Shown here one piece after another: positions 1-12,321 of a DNA stretch of 64,000 nucleotides. Both the position numbers and the translations under genes were made by a program. This DNA is from Dactylorhiza incarnata (taxonomy: Eukaryota; Streptophyta; Magnoliopsida; Asparagales; Orchidaceae). The notes under the pieces are model-generated. The model was not told where the DNA came from, ran no database searches, and saw only the letters and a program-made list of their open reading frames with translations. The DNA lies in assembly GCA_033032865.1 (NCBI GenBank), contig JAWHQI010000170.1, positions 307,001-371,000 of the forward strand. Reading direction: 5' to 3'. Position 1 is the stretch's first letter. The number at the start of each line of letters is the position of its first letter.

Positions 1-183
1 GTATTTGTTGCTTGGAAAGTCGCGCATGGCTGGCGAGTTGTTCTTTCTTTGAGTGCATGTCTTCGCGTGCTGACGGTCGACGACTCCGACGCACGTTGTG
101 GGCACGACGACCTATGACGATACTCGCTACCCCCTTATTTCTACTCGCGAAGGGGTAGTCAATCACCTGGGTCTGGCCTCTGT

Positions 184-190
184 CTATAAA
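184..190 (+). promoter_or_regulatory. TATA box, duplicated promoter copy 1
   Basis: TATAAAT inside the duplicated block; the sequence downstream does not lead into a long frame, so this copy is probably not productive. Confidence 0.4.
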
Positions 191-911
191 TATGGGGTGG
201 GTAGGTATTTATTATGCTACCGACGATCTTCTTCTCCTTTGTGCGAGCAATTTCAACGATTCGTTCGTCGAACGCAATTTCGTCAGGCGCAATTTCGTCG
301 AACGGCTAGCAAAGTTCGTCGAACGGCTAACGCCCAGCGATAAGATCTAACGATGGCGTTGTCTCTGGCTTCTCAACGGATTCGTTCTCGACGACATTTC
401 TTCTCGACGGATTCCTTCTCAACGGAAGTTAACGCGGGGCGTTAGCTCTCTTTCCAAAGAAACATCTCCATTCAGTATACTACTCATAGGGATGTGTAGC
501 TATAGTTCCTGTACAACCTGCATACTATAAACACACAAAATACAAGATCAAATACAACACGGTATTTGTTATTCTCAAACCAAGAGATGCGGAACATAGG
601 CTGCGACATAGCTGAGTTGAACGCCTTGGGTGACTTTGTAAAAACATTGAAATTGTGTAATATTGTTTGGTGAGCTTTAGACCTCGCCTTTGATTTGTTG
701 TTTATCTTCTTTGTTCTTAATTTTTGCGAGTATTTGTTGCTTGGAAAGTCGCGCATGGCTGGCGAGTTGTTCTTTCTTTGAGTGCATGTCTTCGCGTGCT
801 GACGGTCGACGACTCCGACGCACGTTGTGGGCACGACGACCTATGACGTACTCGCTACCCCCTTATTTCTACTCGCGAAGGGGTAGTCAATCACCTGGGT
901 CTGGCCTCTGT

Positions 912-918
912 CTATAAA
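912..918 (+). promoter_or_regulatory. TATA box of antisense Tat gene
   Basis: TATAAAT lies about 120 bp upstream of the conserved part of exon 1 of the antisense gene (920-2931). A similarly placed TATA occurs upstream of the related minus-strand frame at 53098 (near 53195) and the plus-strand frame at 14102 (near 14046), which supports it as a real promoter element. Confidence 0.5.
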
Positions 919-919
919 T

Positions 920-2931
920 GTGGGGTGGGTAGGTATTTATTATGCTACCGACGATTTTCTTCTCCTTTGTGCGAGCATCGAGAATCTATTCTCTTTCTTC
1001 TCGCCTGTGATACTCGTTAACCTTCTACTCTTTCTTCTTGCTGAGGTGACTGACGAGGCCACTATTCAGCGCGCTAGTCATGCGAGGAACTTCGCAGCGG
1101 CGAGGTTCAAGAAGTCCTGCTCGCTTCAGAAGGACATCGACGAGTTCTCGGACAAGTACTTGTACATGGGGTACGCAGTGAGGCTTCCTGGCCAGGGCGA
1201 GCGCCTAAATAATTCTTTGGAGTGCGGCGAGATCATTTGCCATATTCGCCATTTCGAGGTCGGCTTGCGACTACCATTGTGGCCAAAATTGTGCCAAATT
1301 ATGCGTTACTTCGGGATAGTCCCTGCCCAGATCAATCTGAATGGCATGACGATTATCATTGGGTTCCTCTGCTTCTTGCGAGAAGAGAGAATCGTCTTTG
1401 ACCTGTCCGTCTTCCGGCGGATCTTCCACTTCATGGCGACCGACAAGGGCGTCATTTTCTTCTGCAGCCATGTCTGCACGCTGGTCGACACGGCGAACAA
1501 GAACCACCGTTGGGGAGAGCAGCTGGTCATCATTGGTGGCGACTTTGAGGCCATTCCTTATGTCTCCCGTCAGTCGCCTGAGAGTGTCTTCTCGACGCCT
1601 TACCTGGAGGGAGCTCGCGAGGAGCTTCTCGAATCCTTCCGGAACCGTTGCTTCGACGTGGTCTTCTGGAGGAGGCGAGTAGACGTGCTTCCGGAGATCG
1701 CCTCGGGTGAAGGTAAAGATGTTGAGCGAGTATCTGTTATACTCGCAATACTGCTTCTGCACGGCGACTAATTTGGGTCTTCTGTCTTCTGCAGCTAGTC
1801 GCGCCTTGGCGCGCGAGCCTCTCCCTTTGGCGATGGAGGCGGACATCGCGACTATCGACTTATCGCAGGTCCCTGACAACCTGGCTGTTGCTGGTGAGAA
1901 GGCTGGGTCCTCGAAGAAGAGGAAGGGCAAGGGCAAGGTGTTAGAGCCTGCGAGAAAGAAAAAGGAGTTGGCGAGCAGGGATCTCGGTGCGAAGGCAGAT
2001 CCTTCTGAGGCTGGCGAGCCTTCCGAGCATCCCAACTTCAACGAAGGAACTTGCGGCACGGACTCCTATGGTCGCCCGCTGGTGACTTGGGCGGAGAGCG
2101 CACACAAGGTGACCTTGAGCACCAACCTCCCGGCTTGGTCGGAGGACTGGGAGGATAAGGGCAAAGCGTATGACGTCATGTTCGCTCTTTATGGTCGCAC
2201 CGATGCTGAGTCATTGTAGGACGTATCGACCGAGTATCTGGCTCACCAGACCTCGCGCGCTCTCCTTCGATCGGCGGAGCTGAGTCATCACACAGCGAGG
2301 AGCTTGCTCATCGCTGAAGAGCGAGTAAAGATGTTGGGCAAGTCCTCCATCTCACTTGGTCTTCAACTAGAGAAGTGCAAGGTATTGGCATCTGGGCTTG
2401 AAGTATCCTCGCTTGTCGCTGCTCGCCTGTTGCGAATATGGTACTAAACATTACCTATCTAACTTGCAGGCCGACGAGATAGAGGTAGCGAAGAAGATGT
2501 CGCAGCTTGAGAAGGAGCTGGAAGACACTCAGGCTGCATTGGAGGCTGCCCAAGTGAGGATCGCCGAGCTAGAAACTCGGTCTGCCGAGCAGCATCCTTC
2601 AGAGGCAGGGCCTTCCCGGGTGGGGAAGAAGATCAGGATGCACGGCGACGAGATGTCAAGCAAGGGCCGGGACATCGCGCGAGCAACGAGGAACGTTGTC
2701 TTGAGTTGGTTGAAAGCTGATGGCAACCAAATACCGGAGGCGATGAACCTGACAGTGATGGACATCATTCCGGCTCTGCTTGCCGAGGAGTCCACCTCCC
2801 CTTTGTGAGCTTCCTCCCCTGAGCTCAACGATGATGATGATGAGGACGATGATAAGGACGAGGACGTCGATGTCGATGACGAGGATGAAGACGAAGGCAG
2901 CGACAATGATGGAGGTGAGGATGACGCCTGA
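920..2931 (+). pseudogene. Antisense accessory gene of Tat element, 'putative gypsy type transposon' domain (PF04195-like), three exons, degenerate
   Basis: Three exons join in frame. Exon 1 runs to 1712; intron 1713-1794 (GTAAAG...TGCAG) joins frame 2 to frame 3; exon 2 is 1795-2381; intron 2382-2469 (GTATTG...TTGCAG) joins to frame 1; exon 3 runs to the stop at 2929. Exon 1 holds the conserved segment HFEVGLRLPLWP...FGIVPAQ...FLREERI, typical of the plant PF04195 family. Exon 2 has a basic stretch (GSSKKRKGKGK); exon 3 has a coiled coil (KKMSQLEKELEDTQAALE) and an Asp/Glu-rich tail (2821-2928). In-frame stops TAG (2217-2219) and TGA (2806-2808) break it, and no convincing ATG begins exon 1. 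The function of this family is unknown. It lies antisense to the Tat gag-pol, in the 3' region. Confidence 0.7.
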
Positions 2932-3395
2932 TCGGCAGGGGCCCTTCTTTTTTTGTTCGCCCTGTTCAACTTTGTACAGATTTTTGAAGCTGTAAATGCT
3001 CGCACAGATATATAAAAGAAAGGACAATTTTTTGCTCGCCTGCACTTCTTTTGCTCGCATATTTTGTGGACTTTGGTAGGCTCTTAGGCTCGAATGCGAT
3101 GAATGCTCGCTAGGCTCATAGGCTCGAAGCGAGATTGAGTGGTCGTCGCTACGCTTGGTGCGATCTTTGAGAGGTACTCGAGGCGATCGACGATCATACC
3201 TTAGTCGCACCTACATGCTCACTCTGTAGATGCTCTCATATGTGGATACTCGCCGACCCCAAAAGTCGATGGGGGGGGGGGCCTTTGTAGGATGAGCACT
3301 TTCGATTCTTTCGCTGCGCCTGCTGTGGAGCTTTCAAGGATCATAACAACAATGATAACAATGAGAAAATGAGAAGACAAGTAAGGAGTGGCAGT

Positions 3396-3396
<1 letters not shown>
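2932..3396. other. Non-coding flank of the antisense gene
   Basis: No gene is visible. It holds the presumed 3' untranslated region of the antisense gene and an 11-base G run at 3271-3281. Confidence 0.5.

Positions 3397-3430
<34 letters not shown>
3397..3430. repeat. 34-base poly-G tract
   Basis: An uninterrupted G run replaces the position where the adjacent 81-bp tandem repeat has only a short G-rich stretch (compare 'cagtcgaggagg' at 3588 onwards). It may be real slippage or an assembly artefact. Confidence 0.7.
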
Positions 3431-3431
<1 letters not shown>

Positions 3432-3655
3432 GGGGGATCCAAGGGGACACGTCCTCCCGAGGCCTTCATCTTACTACATTGCTGAAAACTGGCCTGTATG
3501 GAATGACAATCGGGGAGGTCCAAGGGGACACACCATCCCGAGGCCTCCGTCCTACTGCGTTGCTGAAGGCTGTCCAGTAGGGAATGACAGTCGAGGAGGT
3601 CCAAGGGGACACACCATCCCGAGGCCTCCATCCTACTGCAATGCTGAATGTTGAT
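3431..3655. repeat. 81-bp tandem repeat, about three copies
   Basis: The string CCAAGGGGACAC recurs at 3439, 3520 and 3601, exactly 81 bp apart, with 'cccgaggcct...catcctactgc' shared by each unit. It lies in the Tat 3' noncoding region. Confidence 0.85.
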
Positions 3656-3659
3656 CGGC

Positions 3660-4465
3660 CAAATAGATCATCTTTTCTTCAATTCGGGGGGTTGGCGTCC
3701 AGATTCTCCTCTGATAACCTCTCTAGTCGGATGAGAAGTGCAATCGGGTGGTCTCGGCAAATATGCAAGGGGGGAGCTGATCTCGGCCGTCAATGCAGAG
3801 GCTTGGTCTTAAGAGAGCTCACTCTCCGAGGCGCCGTCCCATCACCCGACTTGGGTTTTTACGAGAGTCGAGTCAGAGGCCTGTCCCCCAACCAGTTGTT
3901 GGGTTTGCGGAAGAGTCTTCATAATGTCACTCAACAATCATAGGGGGTTAACCGCACCAACTCATAAGATTGGAATAATTGACAAGAAGAATTAACTTTG
4001 TTGCGAGATTTTGCTCTCCTCCAAACCGCTCTAGTAGTAAAACTGATCATCGCTTTGCCGAGCTGGAGGGGTTGGTCTCGACCAACGTGCAGGGGGGGAG
4101 CTGATCTCGACCGTCAATGCAGAGGCTTGGTCTTAGGAGAGCTCACTCTCCGAGGCGTTGTACCATCACCCGACTTGGGTTTTTACAAGAGTTGAGTCGG
4201 AGGCCTATTCCCCAACCGGTCGTGGAGATCCTATTCTACCTACTTGAAACGCTTTTTGAAACAAACGACACCTTTACTTTCAAGGGTCTTTCTGACAGTA
4301 AAACTGATCATCTCTTCGTTGAACTGGGAGGTCAGCGTCCAGACTTCTTCCTAATAATCTCTCCAGTCGGACGAGAAATGTGGTCGGAGGGTAACTACGA
4401 CCAACGTGCAAGGGGTGAGCTGATCTCGACCGTCAGTGCAGAGGCTTGGTCTTAAGAGAACGCAC
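3660..4465. repeat. Diverged ~320-bp tandem repeat (three copies; last copy resumes at 6716)
   Basis: The string GAGCTGATCTCG recurs at about 3775, 4099 and 4418 followed by the same 'gtcaatgcagaggcttggtctta'. The rest of each unit ('cgaggcg...gtcccatcacccgac', 'cccaacc') follows at 3820 and 4150, but in the third unit only at 6724, because a solo LTR (4466-6715) interrupts it. Confidence 0.8.
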
Positions 4466-6715
4466 TGTGAAGACCCTATTTCCGGGCTTTCCAATTGATT
4501 CGAGGATCGATTCAATTTCCAATAGAAAGATTGCAGAGCCACAGTACAAAGATCATAAATACCACATTTATTAATTTACTCAAAAGTTTTACAGATAATA
4601 TTCGTTACGATAGTCACAATAAACATCGGTACAAGTGGCTCTATGCTTCTCCTGGGCTTCATCGATTCCTATAAAAATCTTTAACCATACCTTCGCCAGC
4701 TCTTCAGGGGGAATTCTCTTGGGTGCGTTGGGAGATGCTTCTGCTTCCTAAAAATATATCCACGAAGGATTAGTCATAAAAATATGACTAGGTGAGAAAA
4801 GTATTTCGTGAAACAGTTATACATGTAAACAATGTGAGATAGCAATATGCATACATTACACAAAATCAATAATGTTTTACTTAAATATTTCTCCTGAAAT
4901 GCCCCCATAATTTAGATTACATTTAATGAGAAATACTTAGGTATGCAAACTTGAAATGGCCACACCCCCGAAGGGCGTAATTGTAGGCTCACCCCTACTG
5001 GTGAATCCATCAGTAGATGCCTCTACATCATAGGATTCGAAGCCTTCATAATTCCATATGCCGGATTTTATAATGATTGTTATATATTAAAAAAATCCCT
5101 CAAAACTTTGGATCGCTATCTTTTCCCCTCGCCCACATTTCTTTTATAGCGATTTAATCATTGAGTTAAAACTCATATGCACAGGCAGTATCTTTTAAAA
5201 ATGGAAATATGAAAATACTTGAATAAACATAATTCAAGAAATAAAATACTTACCATCGTCTTTCCTTTACCAGTATCCTTTTCTGCATTCTCGACACGCT
5301 TATCGTGAGACGTCATCCTCTTGTTTCTCGGCCTTGAAAAATACTGAAATAGTATGTACTTCAAATGGGTTGCGTCTCTTGGATAACTCGTAGCGTTAAT
5401 GTTAAAAAGGAGTAAGTAAAAAGAAAACGATTAAAATCCGTTAAAATCGTGAAAGCGAAATAAATCGAAGAAACTCCGAAAATGTAATAAAACGATCGTA
5501 AATCAGCCCACTGCTTTAAATAACATAGTCAAGCTATCAGTCCAAAATTAGCCTTCAAAAGGGCACAAAATCTCATTTCAGTAATCACGACACCAAGGCA
5601 ATAGAATCCTTCTCAAAACAGCCAACCAAATGAGAATCCTTCTTAAAACAGCCAACCAAATGAAGCATAAACAACTAAAGCATGAAAAGTTATTAACATC
5701 CAATTCCCCCATAATTTCTCTATTAATACCATTTGTGAATCCCTTATATCAACTAACAAAAAGGAAACAAAATCCAGAAAAGTGACAGGAAGAAGAAGAA
5801 GAAGAAGAGAGAAAGGAGAAGAGAAAACTCACTATAGAAGCAATTGACGGGAGCAGCAGCACAAGGCAGTAGCAGCACAATCGACGGGAGCAGTAACACA
5901 AGGCAACAACAACACAATCGATGGGAGCAGCAACACAGTCGACGGGACAACAGTACAAGGCAGCAGCTCAAGATGGCAGCAGCACAGTCGACGGAACAAC
6001 AACACAATGGATAAGAACCAGGGGAGGAGGAGAAGTAGTCAGAGATTGGAAGGGATGGATGAGGGAAAACACAAGGAGGGTTGTCTATTTATAGTGCTAA
6101 GTAGGCGGTGGGGTTGGTGAGGAAGCAGCCAACCAAAAGTCCAAGTGTCAAACAATTCAAAAGGCTTAACAACATAAGATGCCAGCAGTAGGATGAAACC
6201 AAAACAAGAAACAACTGCAAAACAAATGTCAATTTCATGATTTACAGCACCTATCTAGCCAACACTCAAGACAGCTAGGTGTCACAAAATACTTCAATTC
6301 AGCCACCAACTAAAACAACTAGGTGTCATAAGGTAACACCAACTCAGCTACCTCACCAATCAGAAATGGCAGCCCACGTTAAACATGAAAACAGCAGCAA
6401 TGACAACCCACGTTAAACATGAAAACAGCAGCAATGACAGCCCACTTTAAACATGAGAACTGCAGCTCATAAAATAGCCCATATTCTTAATGACAACCCA
6501 CTTTAATTAAAGCCCACATATATTTATTCAGCTCCCAAAATTAATGAACCAATAATAAAATTTATGACACCCTAGAATAATAAAGCAACTCAACTCATAA
6601 AATGAAACGAAAACAAAACATGTAAAAGCGAAAACTCAAAAATCGTACTGCCTTTTGATCATCATTGGGGAAAAATACAAAACAGAATTTTTTGTACGAA
6701 ATTGAGATCGTCACA
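4466..6715 (-). mobile_element. Solo LTR, 2250 bp, inserted in a Tat 3' repeat
   Basis: The plus-strand ends are TGTGAAGACC...GATCGTCACA, a perfect 5-base terminal inverted repeat (TGTGA/TCACA). Flanks are CGCAC (4461-4465) and CACAC (6716-6720), a 4/5 match for a target duplication, and the interrupted ~320-bp repeat resumes right after. A CTATAAATAG box on the minus strand near 6090 gives the orientation. It holds a CAG-rich minisatellite near 5845-6010 and no coding domain. A complete element would need two such LTRs, so this is a solo LTR formed by recombination. Confidence 0.7.
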
Positions 6716-6926
6716 CACACTACCGAGGCACTGTCCCATCATTCGTTCTGGTTTTTACGAGGATTAAGTCAGAGGTCCGTTTCCCAACCTAGCGTGGAGA
6801 TCAATTTTACCCACTTCGAGAAGATTTTGCTTGAAGGCAAAAAGAACTCTCGCGGCCCATGTTTCAGGGGGCGAGGAATTTTATTCATCCGGAGAAAATA
6901 CAAGTAGGGGGAATACACCTTCCCGC

Positions 6927-8106
6927 TCAGGGATAGAACCTCTTCAGGTCGAGGCCGCTCCAGGTATTCCCAATCAATTCCCTTTCATGGTTCTGCAGTC
7001 GGTATCCGCAGTTGCTAACGACTCGTGGATGATGAACGATCCCTACCAGCTGGGGTTGAGCTTTCTGACTGGGTTGATCTCCTTGTTGCGTCCACCTTCT
7101 TCAAGACGAGGTCACCTGCTTGGAAATGCTTGAGGAGGGCGTACTTGTCGAAGTACTTCGCCATCCGCCTCTTGATCTCTTCTTGCCTGGCCGAGGCTAC
7201 GTCTCGGAGTTCTTCGATGTAGTCGAGAGAAAGCCTCTGAGCTTCTTCATTCTCTAATCGTCATTCTTCGTCTCCGTCTTCAGCAGCAATCACTCTGGGG
7301 CTTCTGACTTCGAACTCCACGAGGATGAGAGCTTCAGATCCATGAGAGAGTTTGAAGGGAGTCTCCCACGTGGCCGAGCTAGGAGTGGTCCTCAGAGCCC
7401 GTAGGACCGAAGGGAGCTGATCAGCCCAGTTCCCTCTTAAGTTCTCGACCTTCTTCTTCAGGAGGTTGATGATCAATTTGTTGGTGGCTTCCACCTGTCC
7501 ATTGCTCCGGGGATGGTGGATAGAGGCGAATCGAAGATCCGTCCCTAGCTGCTTGCAGAAATCTTCCAACTCCAAGCTGGAAAATTGGGGATCGTTGTCG
7601 GTGACGTTGGCGAGAGAGATCCCGAATCTACAGACGATCTCTCCCCAAATGAAGTTCTTCACGACTTGAGAGGTGGTCTTGGCCAGAGCTTTGACCTCGA
7701 TCTACTTTGAGAAATAGTCGATCATGATAAGAACGAACTTCCTTTAACTGCCGGCTTGGGGGAATGGGCCTACAAGATCGATTCCCCAGATGGAGAACGA
7801 CCACGGGGCCGAGATTGAATGAAGTCGCTGAGCTGGCTGCAACTGAAGAGGAGCGAACAGCTGGCACTTATGGCACTTCCGGGAGAAGGCTTCGGCATCC
7901 GTCCGGATGGTCGGCCAGAAGTATTCGTGCCTTAGAATTCTTTGCTCCAAAGTGCGAGTCCCCGAATGACTTCCGCACTCTCCGAGTGGATCTCTTCCAA
8001 CACTCGAGGTACTTCGTCTTCTGGAACGCATCTGGACAAGGGGCCCGAGATGGTCTTGCGATACAGCTCCCCGCCGTGCAAAAGATAGTAGGCCGCCTTG
8101 TATCAA
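6927..8106 (-). pseudogene. Tat integrase, degenerate
   Basis: The minus strand encodes the HHCC zinc-binding region (RILRHEYFWPTI...CHKCQLFA), the first catalytic segment WGIDLVGPFPQ, the second (VTDNDPQFSS) and the Glu segment (HPRSNGQVEATNK), so the D,D-35-E residues are visible. The C-terminal part (ARQEEIKRRMAKYFDKY, FQAGDLVLKK, then LDLKRFYP and a stop at 6927) completes the domain. It is broken: an in-frame TAG replaces Trp in FSK*IEV near 7703, TGA follows EDGDEE at 7258-7260, and a frameshift lies near 7095. It works, when intact, in inserting element cDNA in the nucleus. Confidence 0.85.
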
Positions 8107-9082
8107 AACTTCCTCTGATCTCCGCCTTCAGCTGGGAGCTTGCCGGTAGTCAGGAATGCTACGAACAGATCCATCCACGACACCCGTTGCTCAATCTCCA
8201 TCATCTCCCCTTCTTCAATGGATGGTCGAAACAACTCGGTTATCGTTCCTCCCGCCCACGGACTGTACTTGGCCAAATGGTCTGCCGCCGAGTTCTCCTC
8301 TCTCGGCACATGCTCGACGAAGAAATATTGGAAGCCTCCAATTAATCCATTCACCTTGACCAGGTACTGCTGCAGGATGGTGTCGCGCACTTCGAACTCC
8401 CCTTAAATCTGCGATGCGACCACCATCGAATTCGTGAAGGCTCGGATATCCTGGATGCCCAACTCCTGGGCGAGGCGCAAGCCAGCCACTATCGCCTCAT
8501 ACTCTGCTTGATTGTTCGTGATGGGGAAGAGGATCTTGACTGCTTGCTCGATCTTGGTTACTTGTGGTCTGACAAGCACGATGCCCACTCCCACAGAGCT
8601 CTTGCCCGAAGCTCCATCAACAAACATCTTCCAGGGAACCAGATTGGAAGGTACCTCGCTTGGATCTACCACTCCCGAAAAGTCGGCCAAGAAATCGGCT
8701 ACCGCTTGGGATTTGATCGTCACCCGGGGCGAGAAGGAAATGTCGGACTCACTGAGTTATACCGACCATTTCGCCAGCCTCCCTGAATGCTCACTCCTTC
8801 CAGGATTCCCCGAAGGGGATGATCGATGACGACCCAGATGGAGTGAGCTTGAAAATAAGGCCGAAGCTTTCGCGTCGACATCACCAACGCGAAGGCGAGC
8901 TTCTCCAGGATAGGATACCGCAACTCCGCCTTTTTAGCACACGGCTAACGTAATAGACGGGTAGCTGCCTTCTTCCTTCTTCCCTGACCAGCACCGAGCT
9001 TACTGCTTCCGCCCCTACTCCCAGATAAAGGAGTAGGTCTTCACCTTCCTTTGGGATCTGGAGGAGGGGTGTCCGGGTTAGC
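8103..9082 (-). pseudogene. Tat reverse transcriptase C-terminus and RNase H, degenerate
   Basis: Frames at 9082-8881 (TRTPLLQIPKEGEDLLLYLG...VSSVLVREEG...PVYYVSRVLK), 8923-8720 and 8723-8403 (WKMFVDGASGKSSVGVGIVL...ITNNQAEYEAIVAGL) and 8390-8103 (VPREENSAADHLAKYS) are the RT connection and the RNase H domains usual between RT and integrase in Tat elements. The reading frame shifts between segments. The first codons continue the RT ending at 31764 once the 9083-31758 block is removed. Confidence 0.85.
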
Positions 9083-9088
9083 TGTAAG

Positions 9089-9113
9089 CCCCCCCCCCCC
9101 CCCCCCCCCCCCC
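9089..9113. repeat. 25-base poly-C tract at LTR terminus
   Basis: A C run begins six bases inside the LTR end (TGTAAG then C25) and is followed by CA and A runs. Confidence 0.7.
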
Positions 9114-10400
9114 ACCCCACACACACAAAAAAAAAACTGAACCCGATCCAGGGAGAGGGGGTCTTACTGCCCAAGATGGCCACCAAGCGCTTCCCGGGTG
9201 GCGACGACCCACCCTCTCAAGCGCTAAGCAATCGCCTTGTTAGTCATATGAATCATCATAACACACATCAGAGTCACACAACAGAAGCAGAATTCGAGAA
9301 AGCAAAAAGGCAAGGTTATATATATATATCTAACTGAAAAGGGGTCGTAGCCTACTGTTTACAAAAAATGCCTCGCGGGCTAGACTCTAGGAATCACATC
9401 ACGGAAGACTGGGGGATAGGATGGAGTGTCTGATCGGGCAATCTCTAGGGCTGGTATGTCATCCGGCGGTGCGGGGGCTTCGCGCTGTCCCGTCTCCTGT
9501 GACTGGTTATAAGAATAACTGTTAGTCACAGAACTAAGTGGAAACACATTCCCTCCCCGGATCCGTATCCTGGGGCAGGATAGAGTACTAAATTAAATAG
9601 TCGAAGCAATGAAAGGTTAGCAGCAGGTATATATACATATATCAATAAGGCCTACCAGCCATAATTTTCAGTAAAACAGTGAGGAGCACGCAGTTTATAG
9701 CATGGTTAATAAATCTATCTCGCGCACACACCAGGTATTCAAACTTGTTCACACACACAACCCTGTGTCGACACAGATTAGACTGCTTTTCTTCCAGCAG
9801 GGTAGTGAACCCTGCGGGCCTCACCAATGTGGCTGTCGGTGACAGTGGCCAGTCTTGCCACTTCTCAGCGTAGTCGTACCGTATCGCTCAGGCCCTCCCG
9901 TACAACTTGGTGTACTAACTGGATGTGAGCAACATCCGGCGATTCTGAGATTTTGGCCGACCAGTGGAGGCAATTCAGCGGGTTCAAAGTGGCGATAACC
10001 CGCGGTGCACATCTCCATGTCGCCTTAAGTCGTCATTCCTCCCGCACCGGTACGAACGGTCTGCGGGCGTGACCGACCCGCCACTTTTATAGCAAGCAGA
10101 TTGGAAAACAATCTTAAGTAAGAACAACTACTCCAGGTCCACTGCGGCTTCCCTGCCTCAACCAGCTACACAACTTATGGTCGGGAGGCGTGGCGGAAGT
10201 GAAGCATCTTATTTGGGGCTAACCTTAGAGGAAAAACTCGACTCTTGGTTATCCTTAACTAAGACCCCCTAGCAGTCTAGAAATAACCGCTATCTAGCGC
10301 GGGACTCGGGGTTAGCACAAAATAGAGCAAAGTAAACTGTTGGGCTGAGTAATAAAAATACTTAACAGTATGAAGGCCGAAAGCAAGGGCCGAATTAACG

Positions 10401-10582
10401 AGACCAGTACGAGACTGGAGTATCGAAAACAAAGAACAAAAAGCAAATAAAGAAATGACCAGTGCGAGACTGGAGTACTGGAAATGAACAAACAAGAAAC
10501 ATAGCTAAGTGACCAGTGCGAGACTGGAGTATTAACAGAACAATTGCATAAAGTAAATGCAGGACAAGTACAAGACTGGAGA
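10401..10582. repeat. Short dispersed repeat, four copies
   Basis: The motif GACCAGTGCGAGACTGGAGTA occurs with small changes near 10403, 10457, 10511 and 10562, about 54 bp apart. A second small repeat (CCGTTCATAGGGG and relatives) follows at 10640-10760. Both lie in the large LTR and have no known role. Confidence 0.75.
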
Positions 10583-12078
10583 ACATAAATAATTAAGCGT
10601 GTTAGTAGTCCAATCACTCCATATCAGGAGGCTTCAGAGTCGTCTCCGTTCTTAGGAGGGAATTCTGTTCTTTCCCCGTTCATAGGGGTCTCTTCTCCGT
10701 TTGTAGGAGGAAATTCTGTTCTTTCCCCGTTCATAGGGGCATTTTCTCCTTTCATAGGAGCTTGTTGATTTTAGTTATCGATCGGGGTCGACTTATATTT
10801 TATGTGATTCCTTATTGCGGTGTGACCTGGGCTCACCTTTTAATTATCTTGTAGTTACTGTTTTAGAAATATCGCCTCGCGATTACGACCCAATTGCGCG
10901 TTCCGATATTTTTAACTTGGTCGACTTCTCGCCGAAATTGGCGAGCTTACCTTTTAATTTTGATCGACTCGCACAATTTTATTACATAATTAAAATAACG
11001 CATCGAGAACCCGCAAATTCGTCCTGATTATTTCTGTCCAATTTTGGGACGTTATTTGTTTGTAGAAAGTTTATTTAGGGTTGTAAAAATAGCAAAAGGA
11101 TTGATAAACTTCTCAAACTTTGATAGGAGTTGGAAAATAGCCTAAGAGTGAGCCTATAATTTTTTGGGAATTTTCCCAATTTATTTGGGCCTTAAATTCC
11201 TTAAAAAAAACTTGAATAGGCTTTTAAAAATAGTAAAACTCCACAGAAAATTCTTAAACAATTACAGGTGGTGCCTCTCTAGGTGGGGAACATTTCCCAT
11301 GTTGGAAGTTTTTGCCATAAAGGCCTAATTTGACCTCAGAAAATTCACACAAGGGGAGGGGTCAATTTAGGGTGCGGATAAGGAAAGGAGGGAGGCAGGG
11401 GGCACTGCACCGTGCGCCCTCCTCGGGTCCCCACAGCGGATCTGCAGCAGATCTGTTGTGGGGGGCACATATGCGGAGGCAGGGGCGGGAATTAAGGAGG
11501 CGGGGGCCGTCCGATCTCATCGTGGAGATCGGACGACCCCCGCTAAACATCGGGGTTTCCGCGGGAGGCGGCCGCTGCCGCCGCCGGGCAGTGGCCCGTT
11601 GGCGCCAGCGCGTCGGGGGCCGGCGACCACTCCGGTGGTGGTACGACGGTCTGGCGTCGCCGGCCACTGCTAGATTTAATAAGAAAAGGGGACGGGGGTG
11701 GTGGCGCAGCCTGCATGCGCCATGCAGGCTTGTGCTGCGCCACCTCCCCTGCCGGGAGCGCCTTCCCCCTCCTCCGGCTGGAGCGTCAGGGGAGGGGATA
11801 ACCTCCGGTGGTAGTCCGGCGGCCTGGCGCCGTCGGCCGCCACTGGGGGAGGGCGCCTATCCCGTACAGAAAAAGGGGGGGGGGGGGGGTGAGCGTGCGG
11901 GTGCCGACGGAGCGGCGTTCTCCGACGGCCCAGCCGCATTCCCTCGCCGGAGCCGAGGTCCCCATGTGGGTACCTGCTCCCCCAGCGCCACCACCGGCGC
12001 TGGGGATGCATCTCCCATGGCCAACCCCCACCCGAGCCTGGGCAAGGCTCGGGGCGGGGCTGGCGGCGCTCCGGCGAC

Positions 12079-12131
12079 GGGGGGGGGGGGGGGGGGGGGG
12101 GGGGGGGCGACGGGGGGGGGGGGGGGGGGGG
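12079..12131. repeat. Two poly-G tracts (29 and 20 bases)
   Basis: G29 at 12079-12107 and G20 at 12112-12131 are separated by CGAC. A G15 run lies upstream at 11875-11889. All are in the GC-rich part of the large LTR. Confidence 0.7.
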
Positions 12132-12321
12132 TGGGGGCGTCGGGTTCTACTCTGGTTTGAGGGGGAAAAGGGGGAGGGGGAGAGAAAGAAAAAGAGGGGG
12201 AGGAGAAAAATGAGGGGGAGGAGAAGGAAAGGGAGAGAGATGAAGAGAAAAAAGGGAAAGGAAGAAAAAAATGGGAGGGAGGGAGAACGCGGCCACAATT
12301 TGGAACTCAGTGGAGAGGCAT

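Larger units (their letters stand above)
1..977. repeat. Direct duplication (1-250 and 730-977) in the Tat 3' region
   Basis: Bases 1-250 and 730-977 are nearly identical (a few substitutions and a one-base indel near 126/850), offset by about 729 bp. Each copy holds the same TATA box region (184-190; 912-918) and the start of a transcribed leader, after which the copies diverge. The intervening 251-729 has no credible gene. This looks like a tandem duplication of the promoter of the antisense gene that follows at 920. Confidence 0.85.

Noticed and set aside
2780..3005. Met/Thr/Arg frame and Ser-rich frame over 2820-2930
   Set aside because: They are out-of-phase readings of the Asp/Glu-rich tail of exon 3.
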